Source: Dimorphilus gyrociliatus (lineage: Eukaryota; Annelida; Polychaeta; Dinophilidae). From it: 64,000 bases of DNA. Below the pieces are notes generated by a model. The model had not been told where the DNA came from and did not search any database. It saw nothing but the letters and a program-made list of their open reading frames with translations. Position numbers and translations under genes: made by a program. Below are positions 1 to 13,374 of this stretch, piece after piece (within the stretch, counting starts at the first letter, position 1; each line of letters starts with the position of its first letter). Location: assembly GCA_904063045.1 (NCBI GenBank), contig CAJFCJ010000025.1, positions 310,001 through 374,000 on the forward strand, in the 5' to 3' direction.

Positions 1-3000
1 AAAGGTGTAGGAAATATTTTCTTTAATTTGTTACGCCATCTATATTACGAACCTGTGATGAAATGTTCTTTCGTCTTTCGTTTGTTACTTTTTGCCATTC
101 ACCACCTTCATCATCTTCGAGATTATTTTGATCATCATTTCTTGTCATTTTTTCTTTATAGTTTCCTAATTTTTCAAACGATTGTGCCATATCTGCAGGA
201 ATATATATCCGTTAACTATTCATACTTTCTATATTGTTTGTAGACGTTTTAAATTGGAGGAGAAAAACGATGACTATTCTCTCAATGGTAAGTTATAGAA
301 TCTCATTGGAAATATTATTTTCACTAATAAATTTTCATTCTAAAGAACATTTAGAGCTCTTTTAACGCTTTTCTTACATAAGGTGTTTTCCAAAAGAATC
401 CCTCTACAATTTTAAACTGGTTCCGTATTCTGCAACCGTTTAATTATTAAAACTTTCTTAAATTGATCACGAAGCCTAAAGGTTTCAACTTTTAATGGTT
501 GGTTATAGAGTATGACTAAATAATACGCCAGATATTTGTATTGTACGATTATTACTCAATAGTTAAATTTCGTAAATTATAAATTGTGGAAAAGATACCT
601 TATGTATCTTCTTTTAACATTTATTATTTCTTTTCGAATAAAAAAGTAAAATTTGTTGAATTCTTTGTGTTCGTGAACTAAGTCTATCAAATATCGAATT
701 TATACGATATTTAATTTTTACTGTTTTCTTATTGATTAATATTGAAGCACAGCTAGAATTTACGCCGTATATTGATTATTTAGTATTGAAATCAGGTAGT
801 TTTTAACGATTGGTATAAATATGTATTATGAATTAAAACTCTTATGCGACTATTAACATGAATAGACTGTAGAATTATTATTATTCTTTAAATTATAAAT
901 ACTAATAAAATAAATAATAATCACTAAATTAAATTCAAGTTTATTTAGACTTTTATCATTTTAAGCATCGACAGAGTAATTTAATTAGAATTAAAATTAA
1001 TATTTTATCGTATACAATCAATATAGATTAGTAGAGAGGGAGAAAAAGTGAAGCTAAGCAATAAAAATAGAAGATATACTACAAAAAAGCTTATATTATT
1101 ATTGTCTTATTACAACATATATATGCATTATGCTATATTTTTAGTTCTCTTTTTAATCTGATATAAGCAACATAGAATATCTTTATTAAATATAATAAGT
1201 TATATAAGAATTCTCTCTAATTGTATATTGAAAGAAGAGACTACAAACAGATTCTAAATAGTTATTTCCTTCTTTTATCTAATATATATATATATATATA
1301 GATATACAGTATATATAGATATATACATATGCCCTGTATATTACAATTTGAAGCTGACATACTTTACACAACTACGATTCACTTTTAAAACTTACGACAG
1401 CCGGAAATTTGCATTCTTCAGTAACGAACATTGATACTTATCTAGGAAATGGTTTCTGCTGTCAAACTCAATATAATAACTTGGTGTGTCATAAAGAAGA
1501 AGGATAGAAAAACTGATCGTTCAATACAGACTTTTACTTATACAGTAATATTTAACACCATGAATACCTTTTTAATTATTATGTATTTATAGAACATATA
1601 ATGTTAGGCTTAATTGGATAAATGCGGATAATTTTTTTTTCTCGTAAGATTAAAATTGACAACAACTTAATACCCTTTTTTACTATGTATAATATAAACT
1701 ATTAGATATATATAATATGCTTTTTAGGCTGCACGTGGCTTAATGCTGTATATACGTATACATACATTAGATTGTTAAAGAAGCTAATTAAAGAAAATCC
1801 AACCAAAATTTTATTCATTAAAACGACAATATATCTTCGTTATATTTTTAACATTTTTATTATTGTTATTGTTATTATTGGAAGAAAATATGAGTTGGAG
1901 ATGATTATATGTTTAATATAAAAATCAAAGAACCAGGCCTATAACCTTGTACAAAAATCTTTAATTGATTTTTATGCAATTAAAGTTAAGATTTCATTAC
2001 GCGTGACAAATATTTAATTGACGACTTATAGAGATAATACTTTAAAACTTGCTCTTTTAATAGATTTTGTACATTTTGTTTTTGAGAATTATAATGTTTT
2101 AATGGAATGGTTAAAACATTCAACGAGTGAGTACAGGCAGAAAACTTCAAAGAAAAGAGAAATATATAAATATTTGAATACATACGTATATATATATACA
2201 GTATACAGTATATATATATATATATATGTATTAATGAATACATAAAGACAGGAGGGGGTGAAAGAAATAAAGTAAAGGGGGAGTTAGAGAGACGACAAAA
2301 AGGAAGAGAGAATTTAATGAATAAATTATATAATAACCTAATCAATATTGATTTTGCATTAAATTTTTAAAAAGAGAATAGGTAAAACCAGACAATTATT
2401 ACAAAGTATTTAACTTATGACTCTAAAATAAAGAATAATGACATAAGAATATAATAGCGATATGATTAAAAAGGCAAAAACATCTATTTTATCCAAACTT
2501 ACAGTAAGTTTATTGATCTATTCTATCGATATATCAATACAAATGGCAAATGAATCTTTATATTAATGTTTTCATAAAGAAGCATTAAATTAAAATCGAA
2601 TTGTAAAAGTCTCTTTTATCCGTAATTTAAACTTTTTGCTTATTTAACATATTCAAAAACCTATTTTACAGTGGCTTTTAAAATATTTGCATTCGAGAAT
2701 CTAATAAGAAACATAAATATATATATATGAAATAATAATGCTTGTATACTTGTATTTTAATAATAAATTTAATTTTAAGTATGCAATCTACTGCATTTAT
2801 AGTGTATTTATCATTTACAAATGTTAGAGGAAAAGAAGATTATACACTTTCACTTGGATGACTAATATTTGGGAACAACGAATTTCCTCCTTCGAAATCT
2901 AGATTACGTAATATAATCTATTTTTAAAGCGAAAAGAATTTGTTTCAATAAAACTGTGAATAAACTATTTTACAAAAATCTATTCTGTTATACGTTCTAT

Positions 3001-6000
3001 TTCTCATCCATTAGGCTTGTCGAATTGTATGCAAATGCGAAGCAAGTGAATAGTTACACAGTATGTAAATATATATATATATATATTTACTGTACATCAT
3101 ATACAATAGACTGTCCTATGCTGTACTACGCATAGTACATATGCTAACGATTGATACAGCTGACAAGATTCGACCTCTATATAACTTTTAAATAATTAAT
3201 GATAAAGAAAATATTTTAGATCAACTTACTATGTTTTCTTCTTTGCACTCTTCTTGAAGATTAAAAAAATATCTTTTCATTTACCAAATTGCCAAAACAA
3301 GACAGTTGAAGAGAAAGTAAACATAAAATTACTGAGCAACAAGCGTGATCAAGAAGGAGCAAGAGAGAAAGCGAGTGAGTGAGTAAAAGGCAGAGACAGA
3401 AGGAGAGAGAGAGATGTATTTATATATATATATATATATATATACTAATATATATATACAGTTTATATATACACGCTTAGAGAAGTATATAGAGACTGAG
3501 AGACGCTGTCGTCTTCGTTGTTGGTAAAGGGATGATCTGAGCTGTTGGAAATTTTCAAGTAAATTGGTAAACGCCATGTGAAAAAGTATGGATTATAATA
3601 CAGAGAAAATATATCTTGGTGGCAATCTATTATATATATTTTTTCTATATCTTTCCATCATTTTCTTTTAACGAGTTAAGAGTTTTATTAAAATACAAAC
3701 ATTGCTCTTTCAAATTTATATATAACTAAAATTACGGAATATTATACTCTAATATTATATAAATCGTATTTTAGTAATATTTTTAAAGAATTTCGTAGGA
3801 TAGAACTGTAATATATCTATAAAAACTACAGTAAATAAATTTGTTTCCTAATGTAAATTACTTTTTTTTCCCCAAACAAAATTATAAAAATATTAGAAGC
3901 AAATTGCTTAGTTTCAAATTTAATTAGTACTTTTAACGCGTCTTAAAGTTACAAAAAAATGTATCAAATAACGAAAAATAGTCGGTATATTCTAAATAAA
4001 TGCATACATATATGTTTCTATCTATATATAAATATGTTATATTGCACATAATAACTTTAATATTGTTAACTTAAGAATTACTAAATATCTTTAAAACAAG
4101 GATAATGACAAAACAAGTTCAATTATTTAGAAATTAAATTTATAAAGATTTACAGTTAAGCCATTTGGTTAAATAATACATAAAACTCTTTGTAACTGAT
4201 TAATTAATGTATATAAAATTCTTTTATTATATTACATTACACTATATTGTGTAATATTTTGAATTAAGTATTTTATTATATTTATTCTTTTAGAATTCTT
4301 TTATATATTGCATATATACACTGTATTAATGTACATTATTTGCTCTTCTTAATAAACAAGCTCCTATAATCTTCTTACTTTAAGCCTACAGACGAAGATG
4401 ACATATTTAGAAAGCATTTCTGCTTTGTTTCTCTTCCCCTCCCACAGTTATCTTAATTTTTCATACTTACTAATAAGTATAAATCTTTATACGTTCTTTT
4501 CAATCTATATTAATGCTAATTAATTGACACGCTCTTATTTCTTACGATGAATTATTGCTACTTTTTGTTATTTGATGTAGATCAAGAGAAAGAAATCGAA
4601 GAGCTTCGTTATTTATTCTTTAAGCATTTTTTCATACAGTAAATACACTTAATAGTTTATTATTATTCTAAGAATTCGTTAGTTGAATATATACAGTATA
4701 TATAAGGCAGAAGAGAGGGAACAAAAGAAAGGAAGAGAAGATAGTAGGATTTAGCGAAAATTACAATGACCTTTATTAAAAAATTAAGCTCTTGTAAAGG
4801 TTACCTAAATCGCTTGTAATATTTGTATACTGAATTTAAAGTAGCAACAATGCTATTATTTAATGTGTTCTATTTAGAAAAAAGGAAAGAATTAACTTGA
4901 AAACCTTTCAAATATTAAAATTATAATGAAATTGTCTAATTTTTACATTATTTTCCATTTCAATTTCCTATAAATCATCTTTTTCCATTATTATGTCCAT
5001 TGTTGTTTTACTTTTAGATCTTAATCTCTAATTTTCCTAATTCTTTTAATTGAACTTTTAGGATTCCAATATCAGCTTTAATTGAAGTTATTTTGTAGGA
5101 TTTCGTGAATTAAAGACAGGATTTATTATAATTTTAGTTAAGAGAAAGTAGATACTTGTTGTTTTATTTTATTTGCAGTTTGTTATATACAGTACATTTG
5201 CAGTACAAGTATAATACTTGTATTATCATACAGTACATTTTAAATCAGTAAAATTAAATGTATTTTATACACTATATACAGAATATACAGTATAAACACT
5301 CGAATGGTGTGTTACTGGATTATCTAGGTAATAGTATATTTATATGTTTAAACCTAATTAACCATAAGTAAGATAGTAGTTTTACATTTAAATACTGTAA
5401 TATCAGTTTTATTCTTAGAAATAAGATAGACATTGAATCTTCTTTATAACACAAGTAAAATAAATTATTTTTGTATTACTAAAGATTTAAACTTTAAAGT
5501 CGATTACATAACTAATGTACTGTAGGATTGTGTAGACAATTGATCTATAGATACGATATATCTATTTTAAATGCTATTTCTAGGTATATACTAGAATATA
5601 TGCTTTACTGAAGAAAATAGACCCTAAATAACTGAAATCTACTTGTGAGAAGAATATGCTTTTATTTAAAAAGACGGTTGTTATAGGTAACGGCATAGAG
5701 TCTACAAGGTCGATGATGATTGTCCATTTTTTATCAAAATAAATAAGTTATTTAATTGGATAAATTATATTATTATCAATTTTTTTTTAAAAAAAAACAA
5801 GAATTTTCTGCTTATTCATTCTATGTTTTTTCATTTTGTCTTTTTTGTAGTTGTAATACTCTTCTTTTTAGGGATTCCCTCTTTTATGCAATAATTTTCT
5901 TCCCAAATAAATTTAAAGGCGTTTTATCTTTATCTTTAAGATTATCTTAGAAGATAAAAAGAATATTTTGTTATAAATTGAAAATGAAATAATCTCTTTC

Positions 6001-6002
6001 TC

Positions 6003-6044
<42 letters not shown>

Positions 6045-9000
6045 TAGTTGCTCTGTACGATTCTCACTGCATCATCAAACTATTAGTTTTAGTTGCTTTG
6101 AACATTTTACCATTTTCAAAAAAGTAGTGACATCTATATTATTGAAAGAAAAATTGAAAAAAAAAAACAAAGTGGCAAGGATAATTGTATTATAGAAATG
6201 AATTATTAATAAACGAAAGGTTTTTAGTTATTCTAGTCAGATATTTCTAAGTTGTACAGTATATATCCAACATATTTCATTATATAACATAGACATCTCT
6301 TTCTTGTGGGCTTAATATTTCTATTTCTTGTATTTGTATCTTCTATTTCAGTTTTGAATAGTTCATCGCATAATACTGTCAACAATCATTAAGACATTTT
6401 CCTGGAAACAATAAATATATATTTATTGAATGACAGGTTAAGCAAAACGCAAAGTGTTATCTATATATCATTGATCTTTAGACAGAACTGAATGCTTGCG
6501 TAAACCTCTCCCTGAGATATTTAGCTTATGTTTATGATTGGAATGAATTCTAAAAAATCAATCCAATATATGAATTTCTACCTGGAACTTATATAATCTA
6601 GAAAAAATTATTACTACGAAGCATATGTAATTATGATGCAATTTTATTTCCTTTTTCTTTTTTTAACTTTTATTACTTTCCTATTTGAACTATAGAAAAG
6701 GGAAAAGTTTGTAGTAGTTCTACATCTCTATTCATAAAATTCATGGTGCTCTATACCTTAATTTATTCTCCAAGGGGGAATATAAAGATTTTATAAAGAA
6801 GAATTTTATAGTAGCACTTATGAAGTGAGATAAAATATATAGGATCTCATCTTAAAAAGATTTTATATGAAGGGAATATAAGATTGTGTAATAATAAAAT
6901 ACCAATGAAAGATTTCTCATCTTTCGTTTATGCAGAATGTAAATAAGAGAGCCGGAAAATTTCTTCTCTGAAGAAATTTCATTCTAGTGACATCTATTGT
7001 TTATCCTCAAAAACATTTTTTTAAACATAGCTAAGCAAGAAGATATACACTCTATATATATATATATATATATATATGCATACACTATATAGGATATTTA
7101 GAAAATTGTTATCATTCTCTCTCAAAGTGAATACTTAGAATAAAAACTTAAGGGTTAAAAGTTAATGGCAAATTATAACAGATGAAAAATTTTATACAAG
7201 TAACAAGAGATGAAAATTATAGCCAAACTATAAATTCTACGTAATCTTTAATTAACTTTATTATACGTATTACTATATTGTATTAGTAATAATTGGATAA
7301 TTCACAGAAAGTAAAAAACAAGAAACAGAGGAATAAATACAAATCGTTAAAGGGAATCGTTCTTTGTGCGATATGAAGCGTTACATTTTACATGACATAT
7401 ACTTCTTTTCCATTAAAGACAATACGAAATGGTCCGAAAATTCCAGATTTTTTTTAATCGATTACATATGTATTATATAAAATGTTATAACAGATTTATC
7501 AAAAATAAATTATATTATATATACAAAAATTATTTAACGATAAATTACAAATTTCCATATAAGAAGGTATGAATATTTAAAGAATTTATGAAATTTTCTC
7601 ACTAAAATTAGAGAAATACGCACAAGAATGAAATAATAATTATTGGAATCTTATTTGAATATTGAAAGAGATATTAAATTGATTTTATTGAAAACATTCT
7701 TAGTTGAGTTTCGACGTATAATCGTCCAATTGGGATTTTGAGTCAAAAAAAGCTTCTCTTCCTAAAATATACTTATGGCCATATGAATAAGAATTTTGTT
7801 CTATTTTTTTTAGCTAGATAAATAAATACCTTAGAGGTTTTTACTTTCTCTCTCTCTCTCTCTCTCTACATCTCAGTCTCTGTCTGCTTGTCTCTCTTTC
7901 CCTTATTCATTCTTATTTTTATATAGACAAATCTTTCTGTGTTTTCTTCATGCTAACGAATTATCAAGTAAAATCTATACGCTTACACATAGGATTGTAA
8001 TGGGAAGACACAACAATCTATTCTTCGAGAAGATAGTTAATTTTTGATTTGTTGTATAAGAGCTAGAAAGAAATAATTCATAGAAATCGAAGCTTGCATT
8101 ATTTAACTGAATGAAATAAACTCTAGTGAAAGGTTATGGTACTATTAAACGAAATAGAAAGCAAATACTTGCCATTACTGACTTGTTGTGGAAAATGATT
8201 TTTTACTATGTAGAACATTGTACTATATATGTGATGAGCTTCACTTCACTTATAAGTTTACATTTTCCCCTTTATTTACATTCATAACAAGTAAACACGA
8301 AAAGACTATCAAATAGGTCAACGAATAAAATATTAAAATAAACCATTGCTAAATGATATACAAAGTAGCAAAGTTGACCCTGTTTCTGCTTTTGTACATT
8401 TATATGACGTTGTATTATCTAAGGGTGGCGAAGATCCTTTTGAGGGAAATAGCCGTAGTAATCAATTTCTGCATAAGTAAAATTTGGTAGAATATTCTAT
8501 TGAATAACTGTGAAACAAACTATTTATAGATTTTTAAGATGTAGAGGATAGTATTTTACCTTGATAATACATGCTATTGTTATGATTATATATTATATAT
8601 TATATAAAATTGAATAATTACTCTCTGCTTTATACCGTCATCCACATCGTGCCACAACTAAAGTCTCAATAACTTTTCAACCAGGGCTTGTAAGTTAAGA
8701 AAGTTTTTAGTGACAGTACATAAATCAATTCACTTTCTATTAATGATAGAAATATAGGCCTACAGTGTACTGTTTTAAAAATACAGTAATGCGGCGAGAA
8801 TTTTTCGGGTGACCCTAATATATAGTAAACTATACATACTATTCCCTATGTATTTGTTTTAAAATTTATTTTATTTTATGGAAATTCATAAAATATCATG
8901 AGAATAGATTTTATTATGATCACTATGACGGCAATTTCCCAGCAACAGAATCTTCCCTGGACAGTTGGGAAACCTTTCTATATTTCCTATAGTATTTTTT

Positions 9001-9284
9001 TACTCTCTTTAGATCTAGCATACTGTCCGTATCCTCCATATTTGATCCTCTAACAACACCAAATATATATTTGCCACTATTCATATGCGGTTATTCCTAC
9101 ACTCTACTGTAATGAAAATGGATATTTTTCCAAGCATAATGAAAATAAGAAGAAAGGAAGAATCTATTGCAAAATATTAGAATATGGTGTATATTTTAAT
9201 TATATTAGTATTTACTTAATTATGTCAAAGAACCTTTTCAACACTATTCTTGAATATTTGATAGTTTGTAATAATATCAAGATA
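1..9284. other. Non-coding AT-rich region with microsatellites
   Basis: I found no exon with recognisable protein similarity in these 9.3 kb on either strand. The longest open frames are low-complexity translations of TA or CT repeats. The stretch holds (TA)n tracts (near 1283-1300, 2187-2228, 3068-3090, 3418-3445, 7055-7078), a (CT)n tract at 6009-6042 and another near 7848-7867. A CTCF-like motif lies at 33-43 and many TACAGTA motifs are scattered through it. It is downstream of the Cys-loop receptor gene and could hold its 3' UTR or the intron of a gene lying to the left. Confidence 0.6.
6009..6042. repeat. (CT)n microsatellite
   Basis: About 17 perfect CT units in a row, in non-coding DNA. 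Similar pyrimidine or purine dinucleotide tracts recur at about 7848-7867, 28015-28036, 39391-39405, 41640-41675, 42233-42249 and 45378-45396. Confidence 0.95.
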
Positions 9285-11219
9285 TTAACTTTTATGTGGG
9301 AATAAAAGAATTGCCAAAGATATAAAGAAAACAATAAAAATTAGAGCAAATAATCTATCTAAAACCATTGAAATGTTCCTCCATCTAAAATTAATGAACT
9401 TTTTATCTAAATCAGTCAAATTTTCAATAGTTTCCATTTCCAAGTCGTTGGACTTTCGATCATCATTACTTGTTCTACTTTTATTAAAGGATGCGTGCAT
9501 TTGATTACGTAACATCAATACTCTTGATACTTTATAGACAAAGACCTATAATTTTTAAACGAATAGAAGTTAAAAATGGATTTATAAATATTGTTTAACA
9601 AAACCTTTATCATCCACGACGGAACGTCTTCGCCAGAGTCTCCCCGTCGACTAACAGATACGGAGATTATTGACGATATCAATATTCCTATAACCAACGC
9701 TATATTCGATATATAAAATAATCCCAGTTTCGGTATAGAAGCCGCTGATGGAGGAGCCGATTCGATCAGAATTAAGAGAAGTACAATATAACTAGCGAAG
9801 ACACTCATACCTTATAGAGAATAGAAACAACGCAAATAAGTAAGATAAGATTTTTGATATGTAAGTATAGTAGAAGCGATGTAGTACCTAATGAATGTCT
9901 ATCAGCTCTATCGGGAGGGAGGAGGAAGATGCACAGAGCTAAAGATGAGAGGCAAACAGAGGGTAACGTCAGCAAAATCATTTTGAATTTATTTCTTCTT
10001 CTTAAAGCTAAAGAAAATTTGATTGCTGGCCTTTTTGAAAATTTTATCATAACTCCCTTGCTTTTTGCTCTTATAACGAGTTCTGTGCTATTCGATATAA
10101 TTTCCCATTCCTGCGATTCCTTATAAGCGCCTAAATAAGTATCTAAGTCGAACGCCGAACTGTTTTTATACTTGTAAACATTTAGATCTAACTTCTTCTT
10201 TGAAATCGACATCGATTGAAACCACATATCACAGTCGTGTTTGTCAAATGGATAGTTTGTAACGTCAATTAGACAAGCACTTTCATACGACACGTGAGGA
10301 GACCAAAATACTGAACCGGAACTTCTCACTTGTAAATCAGCATTTCGAATATTTTTTTCCGTTTCATCTCTAAAAATTTAAATACCAATATATAATTGAA
10401 TTGAATGGCTTATTCTCTTAGGAAAATTAAACTATTAGCATAATATATCTCTAATAAAGCTCAAATATTTCACCAGTAACTAATTATCTACAAAAAAAAT
10501 TAGATCTAACATAAAAAGAAACGCAAGTATTCATCAATCGATGAAATTCTAAACGCGAAGGAATCGCTTATATTTGTATAATTAATAAACTATATAGTTA
10601 ATAGTCTACAATGAATATATTTACATCCCATTTTTTTCATAGTTTACCATAAAAATACCTTTAGATCTTAACAAGCACATTTATTACTTACGTATTTACA
10701 AGAACAATATCGGGCAGCCATACTTGACTATAAGGTACCGTTAACGACGTTATATTCTTATATGCGGTAGGATTCCATTTTAGCGACTCGTCATACCATT
10801 TCTTTAAATAAATTCAAGTAAATAATAGTATATTTTTACAAAATTAACATATAAATCTTACAACTCTTAGCCATACGCTAGTTTTCATTTTCTGATGCTT
10901 TTCATCCAATTCAACTTTCATAAGTCTTATACCAAAAAACACTTTAATAGGCTTTGAAGAATCATTTATAGGCCTAGAAAATCTTCTTGTACTTCTTGTA
11001 TAATTCGCGAATAAATCGTTTAAAAGCTTAGCTTCAACGTTCAATAGATTACTAGTAGAATAATATTCCCTACAGAAATGTATTTCTTAATTAGTAATGT
11101 AGCATTGAAAAAATGTTTTGAATCTCTTCTTACCGAGAAGATTGAACAACTTTAGTTTTAAATGAGCAAAGATAAGAAATGTATATAATAGGAAGAAGTA
11201 TGAAGCGATTTTGTTGCAT
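9285..11219 (-). CDS. Cys-loop ligand-gated ion channel subunit, nicotinic receptor-like (non-alpha)
   Basis: Six exons on the minus strand: 11219-11134, 11069-10862, 10801-10692, 10369-9888, 9810-9605, 9545-9285; 450 residues, in phase throughout. A signal peptide opens exon 1 (starts MQQNRFILLPIIYISYLC). Exon 2 carries the N-terminal helix of the ligand-binding domain (LLNDLF..Y). The Cys-loop has 13 residues between Cys167 and Cys181 (YPFDKHDC). M1 lies near 263-285. M2 follows PPDRADRHSLG, which keeps an acidic residue at -1' and so suggests a cation channel. M3 is near 325-348 and M4 near 422-445. Loop C lacks the adjacent Cys pair of alpha subunits, so this is probably a structural subunit of a pentamer. 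The exon 5/6 intron (59 bp, donor gttttg) was chosen because it restores the conserved helix after M3 (W..KVF). The family assignment is firm; ligand and partners are unknown. Confidence 0.9.
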
Positions 11220-13374
11220 ATTTCTCTCTCTTTGCAGTATCAGACAGGTGCTCTGCAAAGAAATCTTTAGATCATTTTATTACGGATAGTAAATCTTCTC
11301 ACTTCTTACAAATGTACTAATAACATAGATTTTTTGTTCTATTTCAAATAAGATGAACTATATGCTAATATACATGACTCAGGAATTGAAGATAAAAATG
11401 TTATTCCATCAATGCATATATACTGTATATTATATTGTATTTGTGTGGTCATACTTATTTTAAAATGTCATAAATTCATATTAAGGATAGTTTGATAAGA
11501 TAAGATGAAATATTTAAATAGTTTTTACTTACTTGATAATTTTTCCTCTATAGTTTCAAAGTTATTGATTAATAAAGGCTACACTATATATATATACTAA
11601 TATATATATATTTGAATAGCTCTTATTTTATAGATGGGTATAAGGCTACAACAAAGCTACTAATTTTGTAAAAACACAAAAAAAAGAGAAATCTTTTCAC
11701 TCTGATATACAGGGAAAGTATAGCGCCACCTAGTTTAAATATTTTGGTTACTCTAAATTGGGATTTTTAAAATGAGATGCATCTTTACCTCATACACGCC
11801 TCTCCCACCCCTCAGAGTTAAGGAATAGAATAGATTAAATGTACAGAAAATTCCGATTAGCTTATTTAAATATTCATGAGTAGAAAGAGGATATAATCGA
11901 ACGAAAATTTACATTTTTTTATATAAATATGCAAAATAAGTATTATTGAAAAAATAATGGAATATATAAATGTAGAGAATTATTTTAAAATGTATATTTC
12001 ATATTGAGAATACAAAATAGATTTATATTGTTTTTATTTAAAGTGTCAATAATATCTGAGATTAATATCAAAACTAATCGATAATATTAGCATACAAACT
12101 GGGTTACAAACTAATAAAATTTTATATTTTACTGAAACACTATCGTTTGTAAAGTTTTATCTTTTTTGTAAGTTTTGTCTCCATTAAAAATGAAATAAAT
12201 ACAAAGTAAACATTACAAATATACATTTATATTTCATTAATTTTCATTAAATTCGTTTGTAAATGCATTTGTGAATTTCCTATCAAGTTATTATTTTGAT
12301 TAGTATGTCTTTTTAATGATTGTTTATGAAAAAAATATGTAAATCTCCATATTAGATGTAAAAAACACGAATTATGATATAAGAGCAAAAGGACATCCTC
12401 CTATATATTTATTATACACCCTTGAATGAAAATATTGATAATGAATGATTATTCTCCAGACATAGTTCGGACAATTTCATTGATTGCACTAAACAAAAAC
12501 AACTACATCTGACTGGAAATGGCGCGATGACGTAAATGTTGAATATTTATTAATTACATTACTGTATAATTGTAAAATTTGAATACATATATACTGTATA
12601 CTGTAGATTGTATAAAAAGCTTATTTGTTTAATATTAGTATAAATATTAATCCTATATTTCTAAAACAGTGATTCTACTTTAACTCATTCGATCCTATAA
12701 TTTCATTCATAATTTTGTGACGTTTGCTATGATATAGTTGGTAGCTCAATAACTAGGCATATAACTCTTACATTTGTATTCTTTGTTTATATTTCATCAA
12801 TTGTTTAACCCATCTTGTTTTGTATTCATCAAAGAGAAATAAAAGTAAAGTCCAATGGTAGATTAATAAAAATTGACCACCGATAAAGATTTCTTTTAGC
12901 GTTTATGAATTCTTAAAATATTTTCAATCACTCATGATTGAAAACATATGTTTTTGTTTTACTTTCCTTTCGTGGAATAAAGAAAAAATAATATAAATGT
13001 ACTGTTTATAGGCAGGAACAAAGAGTTAAGATAAAAAAAGACTACAAAGGCAATTAATAGGCAAATTATAAATGTCTTGAAGTGAATAAAATTATATAGT
13101 AAAAACTTTGAAGTATTATCATTCGGATTTCGCAATTATCCTTCAATGTCACAATATGTTTTAGATATTGATCTGTAACAATGGCATGACTAAATCGAAT
13201 GACATACTTTTTTATATGTAGAATAATTCCAATAATCAAGTATAATGAATTATTAATGATAAATATTGAGACTATTCTATCAATCACTTACCACCTAATC
13301 TTTCCCCAGTAAATCTACTTTTCTCTCTCATTCCTTTTAACAAGCTCCTGCAATGATAACGAAATATTGATGAT
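11220..13374. other. Intergenic region between divergent receptor and PAN-protein genes
   Basis: No exon recognised. It should hold the promoters of both flanking genes, which point away from each other. It contains a strong CTCF-like site at 11721-11733 (reverse strand CTAGGTGGCGC) and TACTGTA motifs near 11427 and 12591 (the latter doubled). Confidence 0.55.
11721..11733 (-). promoter_or_regulatory. CTCF-like motif
   Basis: The reverse strand reads CTAGGTGGCGCTA, a full match to the YAGRKGGCRS core. It stands between the promoters of the Cys-loop receptor and PAN-protein genes. Confidence 0.4.

Noticed and set aside
1986-2345. 119-codon minus-strand open frame
   Set aside because: Half of it is TA-repeat translation, there is no recognisable domain, and a competing frame lies on the other strand.
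9515-9600. A 23-bp intron or frameshift between M3 and M4 of the Cys-loop receptor
   Set aside because: A normal 59-bp intron (9604-9546) restores the conserved KVF...RVL helix in frame, so neither a mini-intron nor a frameshift is needed.
12725-12765. tRNA-like stretch with GTAGCTCAAT
   Set aside because: No paired acceptor stem and no T-loop consensus follow.
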